Assembly: GCA_050747825.1 (NCBI GenBank)
Contig: JBOGJG010000460.1
Coordinates: 1 to 12,663, forward strand
DNA length: 12,663 bases
Origin: JBOGJG01 sp050747825
GTDB lineage: Bacteria; Acidobacteriota; UBA6911; RPQK01; JBOGJG01
Direction: 5' to 3'
Shown here piece by piece: positions 1-6,090 of the stretch. Each line of letters begins with the position of its first letter. Positions within the stretch are counted from its first letter, which is position 1. The notes beneath the pieces were generated by a model. The model was given only the letters and a program-made list of their open reading frames with translations, did not search any database and was not told the origin of the DNA. The position numbers were made by a program, and so were the translations under genes.

Positions 1-108
1 CCGCGAGCGAAGCGAGCTTGCCACCCGCCACCGCGAGCGAAGCGAGCTTGCCACCCGCCACCGCGAGCGAAGCGAGCTTGCCACCCGCCACCGCGAGCGA
101 AGCGAGCT
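1..108. repeat. Perfect 30-bp tandem repeat, 3.6 copies
   Basis: Three identical, directly abutting 30-bp units (1-30, 31-60, 61-90) are followed by the first 18 bases of a fourth (91-108), which runs straight into a CTGACC heptamer. Each unit opens with the core GCGAGCGAAGCGAG (first copy 3-16) followed by a C-rich TTGCCACCCGCCA part. There are no spacers, so it is not a CRISPR array. The window starts at a unit boundary, so the array may continue to the left. A variant of the same core, GCGAGCGTAGCGAG, recurs at 2338-2351, again beside CTGACC heptamers, so the two elements travel together. Confidence 0.95.
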
Positions 109-168
109 GACCACTGACCTATCAGAGATGCTACCATTCTGGCCCACTGGTCAGCGGTCAGCAGTCAG
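107..168. repeat. Inverted pair of CTGACC heptamers
   Basis: CTGACCACTGACC (107-119) and GGTCAGCGGTCAGCAGTCAG (149-168) are inverted copies of a 7-bp unit CTGACC(A/G), separated by 29 bases. Transcribed RNA could fold into an imperfect hairpin. The right arm overlaps the last three bases of the minus-strand oxidoreductase gene: its TGA stop (165-167) is part of the repeat. There is no T-run, so it is not a classical intrinsic terminator, although a stem just after a stop codon could still stabilise the mRNA 3' end. Confidence 0.85.
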
Positions 169-1448
169 ATTGGTCTATCGTAAATCGTCCTAAAAACGGC
201 CTCCCGGCCGCCTTCCACTCGAGTCGGGTCAATGATCGTAATCCCGTCCGGTCCGAAACGGGCAGTCACCGGAGCGCCTTTGCCTTCCTGCAGGTATTTG
301 AAATTGAGATCGCGGACCTGGCGGGCCGCCTGAATGATAGCGACCGAGATCCTTCCTTCCTCGGCACTGGGATAGATATCGGCGACGGTCTCCCGGGACT
401 CGCCCAGGAACTTGACCCGGCACACCGCTACCAGGCTGGCCGTGATGCTGTCCACACCGTAGCCGATGTAGGCGGTCGAACCGTCCGGACGCCGCACCTC
501 GCGCGTGAAGTGATTGTTGGCGCTGCGGCTGCCGCTTCCGGCGTACCAGTATCGGAATCCCCGATATTGCTGATCGGACTCGATTTTGCCGTCAGTCCCC
601 ACGATTTCGTGCTCCTGGTTGACATTGCCTTCGAAGTCGGCAGGGGTGATCCAGTTATTGTGAAAATAAACACTCATACCGTTAGCGAAATCGACTCGGA
701 CCTGAACCGCGTCATAGGCGTTGATTCCGTCCCTCAGCAGGCGTTTTTTCTGGCCGACCGCGGTCAGGGCCACCGGCTTGCTGCGGTAATAGCTGTAGAA
801 GAGGTCGGTCCAGTGGACGCCTACATAGCTGAACGGATCGCTTTCCTCCGCCCATTGGAAAGTGCTGGTCGAGACCTCCAGGGGCTCCTCCAGCATGGCC
901 AGGCCATAGAGCGGCTCTCCAATGCGTTCGGCCAGATCGTTTTTAATCCGCAGGTGATCGGGGTCGTAGCGCTTGTGCATGTCTACGGCTACGATCTTTC
1001 CGGTTTGGCGGGCCGTCTCGACAATTCGATCGGCTTCATCCATGGAGAGGCACATGGGCTTCTCAGTGATGACGTGGACTCCGGCCGCAAGGGCAGCCAT
1101 GATCACCGGCGTGTGCAGGTGGTCGGGTGTGGCCACAGCCATGACGTCAAGATCAGGGAAGTCGCCCAGCACATCCTCCCAGGGAGTTTCGCCATAGTAG
1201 GCCCTGGGCTGGAAGCCCGTCCAGGATTTAAAGCTCGCCTGAACGCGCCGGGCTGAGGCTTCGGAACGGGTGGCAACGGCGGCCAGTTCAAATTTGAGGG
1301 GCGCCAGCTCGCGGGTCCAACGGTCCAATCCCACGCGGGCCAGGTTGGCGGCGATCCCCGCCTGCTGAAGGTCGGCATAGGTCCGGGCATGGACGTCTCC
1401 TCCGAACATCCCAGCGCCGATGAGTGCGATTTTGATGGTACCGTCCAA
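165..1448 (-). CDS. Gfo/Idh/MocA family oxidoreductase
   Basis: A 427-residue NAD(P)-dependent oxidoreductase of the Gfo/Idh/MocA type, acting on sugars, inositols or related polyols; the substrate cannot be read from sequence. The N-terminal Rossmann fold carries the nucleotide-binding GAGMFG at residues 11-16, ATPDHLH at 106-112 and the family's EKP signature at 129-131. The C-terminal half has the GVHWTDL segment (210-216), which matches the position of the usual catalytic histidine/aspartate region. There is no signal peptide, so it is cytoplasmic. The start is TTG at 1446-1448, supported by AAGGA seven bases upstream; the next in-frame ATG would remove half of the glycine motif. The stop codon lies inside a heptamer repeat, so the last residues may be recent. 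It is transcribed away from the sigma-54 promoter region and has no visible partner gene. Family assignment is firm; the role is unknown. Confidence 0.92.
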   Translation of the reverse strand: MDGTIKIALIGAGMFGGDVHARTYADLQQAGIAANLARVGLDRWTRELAPLKFELAAVATRSEASARRVQASFKSWTGFQPRAYYGETPWEDVLGDFPDLDVMAVATPDHLHTPVIMAALAAGVHVITEKPMCLSMDEADRIVETARQTGKIVAVDMHKRYDPDHLRIKNDLAERIGEPLYGLAMLEEPLEVSTSTFQWAEESDPFSYVGVHWTDLFYSYYRSKPVALTAVGQKKRLLRDGINAYDAVQVRVDFANGMSVYFHNNWITPADFEGNVNQEHEIVGTDGKIESDQQYRGFRYWYAGSGSRSANNHFTREVRRPDGSTAYIGYGVDSITASLVAVCRVKFLGESRETVADIYPSAEEGRISVAIIQAARQVRDLNFKYLQEGKGAPVTARFGPDGITIIDPTRVEGGREAVFRTIYDRPI

Positions 1449-1711
1449 GTTGGTTCCTTAGTTCTTTAGTTCCTAATGATTATCCGCTTAGCTCAGCAGA
1501 ATTGCTGCACATCGCTTACAAGAGCAAGGCCCACTACAGCGGGGCCACCGGGTACCCTTTGGGTGCACGGTCGCGGCTCGGATGCACTCGCAGTCGCCGA
1601 ACCAGGAAACCATAGCAAACTCAGGGGAAAAAATCACTGAACCGGGAATCTTTACCCATTCTCTCGGTCGCGGCCGCTGCTGATCAAGCATCAAGACTTG
1701 GATTCCAAAAC

Positions 1712-1727
1712 TGGCATATTTTTTGCG
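1712..1727 (+). promoter_or_regulatory. Sigma-54 (RpoN) -24/-12 promoter
   Basis: TGGCATATTTTTTGCG fits the RpoN consensus TGGCAYR-N4-TTGCW at every defined position except the last (G for A/T). The GG (1713-1714) and GC (1725-1726) dinucleotides have the obligatory spacing. Transcription would start near 1738, giving a leader of about 97 bases before the ATG at 1835. The site faces the 116-residue gene and nothing else. Sigma-54 promoters need an ATPase activator bound upstream, so 1480-1700 is where an activator site should lie. No activator gene is in the window. Confidence 0.82.
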
Positions 1728-1818
1728 TAGGGTTTGGATCGATGGCTACGAAAAGGCTCAATGAATAAAAATCCAAACGAAGGGTACCCGGCACCTCCAC
1801 TCCGGCGCCGGACCAAAT

Positions 1819-1824
1819 AAGGAG
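1819..1824 (+). promoter_or_regulatory. Ribosome-binding site of the 1835 gene
   Basis: AAGGAG lies ten bases before the ATG at 1835 and thirteen before a second in-frame ATG at 1838. It is one of the clearest Shine-Dalgarno sequences in the window, in contrast to several neighbours with none. Confidence 0.8.
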
Positions 1825-1834
1825 ATAAATAAAG

Positions 1835-2185
1835 ATGATGAATCCATTGAAGGCTGAAGTAATTGCCAGCGAGGGCCTGTATCCTCAATCTAAAAAAGCT
1901 GATCCTGCGGTCCGAAAGCTGGCCCTGGGTATCTTGCTCCAGGCCTTTAGAGATGTGGTGACGCCGCGCCGCGCTCCCAGCAAGGAGGACAGCGGATGGA
2001 AGAAAGACGCTATTGAGTGGTTTTATTCATACGACGAGTATCCCGGAAGCCTGATCTGGGTTTGCGACATCCTGCAAATGGATCCTAACGGGCTGCGGGA
2101 ATGGCTGGATCATTTTAGGCAGAGTGACGGCAGGAGCAAGACGGTCATGGCACTCCGGCTGATCCATTTTCGGATACCGCATTGA
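1835..2185 (+). CDS. Conserved-looking small protein of unknown function
   Basis: A 116-residue soluble protein with no signal peptide or membrane segment. The N-terminal third is basic with a predicted helix (about residues 24-42). The central part, about 55-95 (DAIEWFYSYDEYPGSLIWVC, then DILQMDPNGLREWLDHF), recalls from memory a group of small bacterial proteins with a W-x(n)-FSF-x-x-(V/I)C-x-x-L-x-(L/M)-(D/S)-P-x-x-(I/L)R pattern, some from delta-proteobacteria; the last part looks like a helix-turn-helix. That suggests possible DNA binding, but this is inference and I assign no function. Translation is well supported by AAGGAG upstream. Its only evident control is the sigma-54 promoter about 100 bp upstream, so it is probably made under a specific stress, nitrogen or surface-related signal. 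It appears monocistronic: repeats and a potential hairpin follow the stop. Confidence 0.75.
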   Translation: MMNPLKAEVIASEGLYPQSKKADPAVRKLALGILLQAFRDVVTPRRAPSKEDSGWKKDAIEWFYSYDEYPGSLIWVCDILQMDPNGLREWLDHFRQSDGRSKTVMALRLIHFRIPH

Positions 2186-2191
2186 AGCTGG

Positions 2192-2234
2192 TTCCTTGGT
2201 TTTCTTGCTGAATGGCACCGAAAGAACCAAGGAA
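2192..2234. repeat. Inverted repeat downstream of the 1835 gene
   Basis: TTCCTTGGTT (2192-2201) and AACCAAGGAA (2225-2234) form a perfect 10-bp stem around a 23-base loop, starting six bases after the stop codon. It could end or protect the transcript, but the stem is AT-rich, the loop long and no T-run follows. A related stretch (TTGGTTCCTTAGTTC, 1450-1464) sits next to the start of the minus-strand oxidoreductase, which suggests a decayed dispersed element rather than a dedicated terminator. Confidence 0.5.
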
Positions 2235-2274
2235 GTAAACGACAACCGCCAAAGGTGGTGGCTTTACCGCGTGC

Positions 2275-2369
2275 CGCTGACCGGCTGAGGTTGGCCGCTA
2301 ACCGCTGACCGGCTTCGAACCGGTCAGCGGTCAGCAGGCGAGCGTAGCGAGTCGGGGCCAGTGGTCAGG
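2275..2369. repeat. CTGACC-family repeat block with perfect hairpin
   Basis: Scattered heptamer derivatives (GCTGACCGGC at 2276-2285 and others) lead into a perfect 12-bp stem, ACCGCTGACCGG (2301-2312) and CCGGTCAGCGGT (2320-2331), with a 7-base loop CTTCGAA. This is followed by GCGAGCGTAGCGAG (2338-2351), a one-base variant of the core of the 30-bp repeat at the left end, and by CCAGTGGTCAG (2359-2369). It is the same combination of two elements as at 1-168, in the gap between the 1835 gene and the aminopeptidase. Confidence 0.85.
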
Positions 2370-2395
2370 TCGTGGTACAAAGCCCACGGCACATC

Positions 2396-2416
2396 CCCAC
2401 CGTCACAGCCGGTGGG
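2396..2416. other. Short GC-rich hairpin upstream of aminopeptidase
   Basis: CCCACCG (2396-2402) and CGGTGGG (2410-2416) form a 7-bp stem with a 7-base loop. The bases that follow (ATTCTATGC) are not a T-run, so I do not call it a terminator. It lies 47 bases before the ATG at 2464 and could sit in the 5' leader or end upstream transcription. Confidence 0.4.
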
Positions 2417-2463
2417 ATTCTATGCTTGACTAAAGAACCAGCCGAATTTGGTAGCATTAGCCC

Positions 2464-3930
2464 ATGAGGGAACGACGCTCCTCATGGGCTCTTTTTTTTC
2501 TTGCGGTCTTTACTTCGTTGGCGGCAGCCGGGACGCCAGTCCGGCAACAGGCCGCGAGCAGCGAGCTTCGAGCCGATCTGCAGCAGCGGCGTGAGGCCCT
2601 GAGGCAGAAAATGGGCGCACAGAGCATGCTGATCCTCTTCAGCGCTCCGCCCCGGCTTTATTCCAACGATGTCTCCTATGAGTTTCGCCAGAACAGTGAT
2701 TTCTATTATCTCACCGGAATTCGCCAGGCGGACTCCAGACTGGTGCTTTTACCTGGCGATCCGGAAGATCGGGAAGTCCTCTTCCTCTCAGAATCTGATC
2801 CGGCCCGAGCTCTCTGGACAGGCGAAGTGCTCACTCATGAGGAAGCCACCTCAATCAGCGGGATCGCACAGGTCAGGAGCGTTTCAGAATTCGAAGCCTT
2901 TATCGATTCGCTACTCAACAAGTCTCTTGGGCAAAAGGAGGAGTCCGAGGTCTATTTACTGCTGAATGGACCCGGACTGAGCGGAACGCTGGGGCGGGAG
3001 CTGCAGTTCGCCAACAGGATCGAAGCGCGGTTTAAGGAAGCCAGGATCAGAAATGCCGCTCCACTGATTCACGCGCTCAGACTGGTCAAGTCGGATTATG
3101 AGCTCGATCAACTTCGCAGTGCCGTCGATATTACAACCGAGGCTCTGAACCGCGCCATTAGCCTGGTCGAACCGGGTATGTGGGAGTATCAGGTCGAGGC
3201 GGAGATCGAGTATATATTCAAGAAGCACAATTCCCTTGACTGGGCGTTCCCGTCGATTGTAGCCTCAGGCCGCAACAGCACGATCCTTCACCACCACGCC
3301 AACCAAAGGCAGCTCAAAGCCGGCGACCTTCTCCTCATGGACGTAGGCGCCGATTTCAACTACTACGCGGCGGACGTGACCCGGACGGTACCTGTAAACG
3401 GATCTTTCACTCCGGCTCAGGCCGACATCTATCAGATTGTTCTGGATGCTCAAAAGGCGGGCATTTCGAGGGTGAAACCCGGCTCATCCATGGCTGAAAT
3501 CCAGGCTGCGGCCGTGAAGGTGCTTAAAGCCGGCCTGCTGCGTCTGGGTCTGATCACCGACGCTTCCGAAAACCAGTACCGGGTTTTCTTTCCCCATGGT
3601 GTGAGCCACTGGATGGGTATAGACGTCCATGATCCCGGTTCCCGCGAGGAAAGGCTTCGTCCCGGGATGGTATTGACGGTTGAGCCGGGGATTTACGTCA
3701 GAGAGGATGCGCTGGAACGGCTCAGCCGCGCCGGGCACGGCGCCGAGACCATTAACCGTATTCGTCCGGCTGTGGAGAAATACCTGAATATCGGGGTCAG
3801 GATCGAAGATGATCTGGTGGTCACTCAGGAAGGGTATGAGTTGCTTTCGGGTGGCGTACCGGGGGAAATGGAGGAGATTGTGGAGAGAGTGGGGTCAAGT
3901 TCCAAGTCCCAAGTTTCAAGCTCCAAGTGA
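2464..3930 (+). CDS. pepP: Exported Xaa-Pro aminopeptidase (M24 family)
   Basis: A 488-residue metallo-aminopeptidase that removes an N-terminal residue preceding proline. Residues 1-23 look like a Sec signal peptide (RERR, then hydrophobic ALFFLAVFTSLAAAG), so it should act outside the cytoplasm. An aminopeptidase-P N-terminal domain (about 35-195, with QNSDFYYLTG at 76-85) precedes the pita-bread M24 domain (about 205-465). All five dinuclear metal ligands are present: D293, D304, H382, E407 and E448, as are H378 and the DVHD histidine H389. Compared with E. coli PepP there are extra residues between E407 and E448, as seen in many other bacterial members. The last ten or so residues (SSSKSQVSSSK) are encoded by an AAGTTCC repeat and lie outside the fold. 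No good Shine-Dalgarno precedes the ATG. It would supply amino acids to the degradation genes downstream. Confidence 0.93.
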   Translation: MRERRSSWALFFLAVFTSLAAAGTPVRQQAASSELRADLQQRREALRQKMGAQSMLILFSAPPRLYSNDVSYEFRQNSDFYYLTGIRQADSRLVLLPGDPEDREVLFLSESDPARALWTGEVLTHEEATSISGIAQVRSVSEFEAFIDSLLNKSLGQKEESEVYLLLNGPGLSGTLGRELQFANRIEARFKEARIRNAAPLIHALRLVKSDYELDQLRSAVDITTEALNRAISLVEPGMWEYQVEAEIEYIFKKHNSLDWAFPSIVASGRNSTILHHHANQRQLKAGDLLLMDVGADFNYYAADVTRTVPVNGSFTPAQADIYQIVLDAQKAGISRVKPGSSMAEIQAAAVKVLKAGLLRLGLITDASENQYRVFFPHGVSHWMGIDVHDPGSREERLRPGMVLTVEPGIYVREDALERLSRAGHGAETINRIRPAVEKYLNIGVRIEDDLVVTQEGYELLSGGVPGEMEEIVERVGSSSKSQVSSSK

Positions 3931-3974
3931 AACCCGTTTAAATCTTGAAACTTGGAACTTGGAACCTGGAACTT
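3896..3974. repeat. Imperfect inverted array of AAGTTCC heptamers
   Basis: Degenerate AAGTTCC heptamers (3896-3927) face inverted GGAACTT copies (3944-3974) across a 16-base loop; the arms match at about 26 of 31 positions by my alignment. The left arm is coding (tail of the aminopeptidase) and its TGA stop (3928-3930) opens the loop. The right arm leads into the TATAAT box before the E1alpha gene. The unit has no stop codon in any frame on either strand, which is why reading frames run through it. Confidence 0.9.
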
Positions 3975-3980
3975 TATAAT
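3952..3980 (+). promoter_or_regulatory. Sigma-70 type promoter of the dehydrogenase operon
   Basis: TTGGAA (3952-3957, four of six bases of the -35 consensus) is followed after exactly 17 bp by a perfect TATAAT (3975-3980). Transcription would start near 3986-3988, only about six bases before the ATG at 3993, so the mRNA would be nearly leaderless; this fits the lack of a Shine-Dalgarno. The -35 box is itself one of the GGAACTT repeat units. In Acidobacteriota the major sigma factor should read this consensus, but activity is inferred. Confidence 0.6.
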
Positions 3981-3992
3981 CCGATTCGAGAC

Positions 3993-5093
3993 ATGTCGCA
4001 GGAAATCAAAAGAATCTTAAACCCGGAGGGCACGATCGCAGAGGGGCAACAGGCGCCTCCGATCAGTCCGGAGGATCTGATCCGGCTGTACCGGGTAATG
4101 CTGCTGAACCGACGAGTGGATGATCGCATGACCAAGCTGCAGCGTCAGGGACGGATCGGATTTTACATCGGTTCGCTGGGGGAGGAGGCCGCCATAATCG
4201 GCAGCGCCTTCCCCTTGAAGCCAGAGGATTGGATTATTCCCTGCTATCGAGAGTTGGGGGCTATTCTCCTGCGAGGCTATCCACTCTTCGACCTTTGTTG
4301 CCAGTTCTTTGGGAATGAGCAGGATGTCATCAAGGGGAAGCAGATGCCGAACCACTACGCCAGTCGCGAGCTGCGCTTCGGATCGATCTCGAGCCCGGTA
4401 GGGACTCAGATTCCGCATGCGACCGGCCTGGGAATGGCCATCAAGATCCAGGGCAAGGACGAGGTTGTACTGGTTTATTTTGGTGAAGGTGCAACCTCCG
4501 AGGGTGATTTTCACGTAGCTGCCAACTTTGCCGGTGTGTACAAATCTCCGGTGATCTTTTTTTGCCGCAACAATCAGTGGGCTATTTCAGTACCGTTTGA
4601 AGAGCAGACCGCCTCCCGCAATATCGCGGTCAAAGCCGAGGCTTACGGGATCGCCGGTTCCCGGGTTGATGGAAACGATATTTTTGGTGTGATCTCCGTG
4701 ACTCAGGAGGCCGTGGAACGGGCTCGATCCGGTGACGGGCCCACACTGATCGAAGCCGTGACTTACCGGCAGGGGGCACATTCCACCTCGGATGATCCGC
4801 AAGCTTATCGCAGCGAGAAAGAGGTGGAGAGTTGGAAGCAAAAGGATCCCCTTCGGCGCTTCAAGACTTATCTGATCGGCCAGGAGTTGTGGAGCGAGGA
4901 CCAGGAAAGCCGGCTGGAAGAAGAGATTAAGGCTGAGATCCAGGAGAACTTGAAAAAAGCCGAGAAGATTGCCCCTCCCCCCCTGGAGACCATTGTTGAA
5001 GACGTTTTCGATACGGTGCCGTGGCACCTCCAGGAGCAGCTACACGCCCTGGAGGAAGCTCGGGAGCGAGAGTTCGTTGAACAGGCTCACTGA
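3993..5093 (+). CDS. bkdA: Branched-chain 2-oxoacid dehydrogenase E1 alpha
   Basis: The 366-residue alpha subunit of the thiamine-diphosphate E1 component, which decarboxylates the oxoacid and passes the acyl group to lipoyl-E2. The ThDP/Mg motif is visible as GEGATSEGD (164-172) through FFCRNNQWAIS (ending in the NN at 193-194). The loop GAHSTSDDPQAYRS (261-274), the RVDGNDIF segment and SSPVGTQIPHATG closely resemble mitochondrial branched-chain E1alpha, more than pyruvate dehydrogenase. I start at ATG 3993; a TTG at 3945 would add 16 residues encoded by the AAGTTCC repeat and would lie upstream of the predicted transcription start. The E1beta gene follows 9 bp after the stop, then E2, as a three-gene operon. 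Pyruvate or a broader substrate range cannot be excluded. Some authors would name it pdhA or bkdAA. Confidence 0.9.
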   Translation: MSQEIKRILNPEGTIAEGQQAPPISPEDLIRLYRVMLLNRRVDDRMTKLQRQGRIGFYIGSLGEEAAIIGSAFPLKPEDWIIPCYRELGAILLRGYPLFDLCCQFFGNEQDVIKGKQMPNHYASRELRFGSISSPVGTQIPHATGLGMAIKIQGKDEVVLVYFGEGATSEGDFHVAANFAGVYKSPVIFFCRNNQWAISVPFEEQTASRNIAVKAEAYGIAGSRVDGNDIFGVISVTQEAVERARSGDGPTLIEAVTYRQGAHSTSDDPQAYRSEKEVESWKQKDPLRRFKTYLIGQELWSEDQESRLEEEIKAEIQENLKKAEKIAPPPLETIVEDVFDTVPWHLQEQLHALEEAREREFVEQAH

Positions 5094-5102
5094 CGCGCTG
5101 CC

Positions 5103-6080
5103 ATGCCAAAGCTGAACATCATCCAAGCTGTCAATGACGCTCTGCGCCTGGAAATGCGCCGGGATCAACGGGTGGTCGTGCTGGGCGAGGACGTGGGCAG
5201 ATTCGGCGGAGTCTTTCGCGCTACACAGGGACTGCAGGAAGAATTTGGCTCCGAACGGGTTTTCGATACGCCTCTGGCGGAAGCGGGCATTATCGGCACC
5301 TCCATCGGGATGGCGCTGCACGGATTGCGCCCGGTCCCTGAGATCCAGTTCGCTGACTTTATTTACCCGGCCTTCGACCAGATCGTCAACGAAGCCGCCA
5401 AAATGCGCTATCGCTCCGGCGGCCAGTATATCTGTCCCATCGTCATCAGAGCTCCCTATGGCGGCGGAATCCGTGGTGGGCACTATCACTCTCAGAGTCC
5501 CGAGGCATATTTTGTCCACACTCCGGGGCTGAAAGTGATCATCCCTTCCAACCCCTATGACGCCAAAGGATTGCTGATTGCAGCCATCCGGGACGACAAT
5601 CCCGTGATTTTCCTGGAACCAAAGCGCGTCTACCGGGCCGCACGCGGCGAAGTGCCGGAGGAGGAATATACCGTGGAAGTGGGAAAGGCCAAAGTTATGC
5701 ACGAAGGGAGAGATATCACGCTGCTGAGCTACGGCAGCGTGCTGCATACGGTCGCCCGCGTGGCGGAAGACATGGAGAGCGAGGACAGCATTTCGGTCGA
5801 GGTCATCGACCTTCGGACCCTCATGCCTTACGATATTGAGACGGTCATGGCGTCGGCCAGGAAGACAGGCCGGGTGGTGATCGTCCACGAGGCTCCGCGA
5901 ACCTGCGGCTTTGGAGCGGAACTTGCGGCTACCCTTCAGGAGAAGGCGTTGCTCCACCTGCACGCTCCAATCCTGCGAGTGACCGGTTTGGATACTCCGT
6001 TTCCGTATTCCCTTGAGAACGACTACTTGCCCAATGAAGACCGCATCCGTAAGGCTGTTCACGACAGCCTGAACTTTTGA
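5103..6080 (+). CDS. bkdB: Branched-chain 2-oxoacid dehydrogenase E1 beta
   Basis: The 325-residue beta subunit, which with E1alpha forms the alpha2beta2 decarboxylase. Transketolase-like pyrimidine-binding domain first (about 4-180) with GEDVGRFGG at 28-36, TPLAEAGIIG at 56-65 (E60 is the glutamate expected to activate ThDP), the IQFADFIYPAFDQIVNEAAK stretch at 81-100 and GGHYHSQSPEA at 125-135 with the conserved H129. The C-terminal domain (about 195-320) carries VIDLRTLMPYD (234-244) and the TPFP motif at 298-301. The GGVFR stretch and FxEPK...YRAA segment fit the branched-chain type. No clear Shine-Dalgarno lies in the 9-bp gap after E1alpha, so translational coupling is likely. Symbol usage varies (bkdAB, bkdA2, pdhB). 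Confidence 0.92.
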   Translation: MPKLNIIQAVNDALRLEMRRDQRVVVLGEDVGRFGGVFRATQGLQEEFGSERVFDTPLAEAGIIGTSIGMALHGLRPVPEIQFADFIYPAFDQIVNEAAKMRYRSGGQYICPIVIRAPYGGGIRGGHYHSQSPEAYFVHTPGLKVIIPSNPYDAKGLLIAAIRDDNPVIFLEPKRVYRAARGEVPEEEYTVEVGKAKVMHEGRDITLLSYGSVLHTVARVAEDMESEDSISVEVIDLRTLMPYDIETVMASARKTGRVVIVHEAPRTCGFGAELAATLQEKALLHLHAPILRVTGLDTPFPYSLENDYLPNEDRIRKAVHDSLNF

Positions 6081-6090
6081 GGACCTCTAT

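Larger units (their letters stand above)
1449..1834. other. 386-bp intergenic region with sigma-54 promoter
   Basis: This gap separates the divergently transcribed oxidoreductase and the 1835 gene. It holds the sigma-54 promoter described separately and the ribosome-binding site of the 1835 gene. A 12-bp inverted pair, CCGGGTACCCTT (1548-1559) and AAGGGTACCCGG (1780-1791), brackets the promoter, but each copy has a self-palindromic core (GGGTACCC), so the significance is unclear. I see no convincing gene in 1480-1690; the short minus-strand open frame there has no recognisable features. No tRNA or riboswitch fold was recognised. Confidence 0.6.

Noticed and set aside
1..108. CRISPR-like 30-bp direct repeats
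   Set aside because: Units abut with no spacers and there are no cas genes; it is a plain tandem repeat.
510..1256. Long plus-strand open frame opposite the oxidoreductase
   Set aside because: It is antisense to a gene with complete family motifs and its translation shows no recognisable domain.
1488..1694. 68-residue minus-strand open frame in the intergenic gap
   Set aside because: No ribosome-binding site, no recognisable motif, and it ends at the sigma-54 promoter region; probably chance.
1548..1791. 12-bp inverted pair around the sigma-54 promoter as an activator site
   Set aside because: Each copy contains the self-palindrome GGGTACCC and the second lies downstream of the transcript start, so it does not fit an upstream activator site.
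2396..2416. Intrinsic terminator before the aminopeptidase
   Set aside because: Good stem but no T-run after it; reported only as a hairpin.
3945..3992. TTG start giving E1alpha 16 extra residues
   Set aside because: The extension is translated repeat (KLGTWNLEL) and would begin upstream of the likely transcription start.
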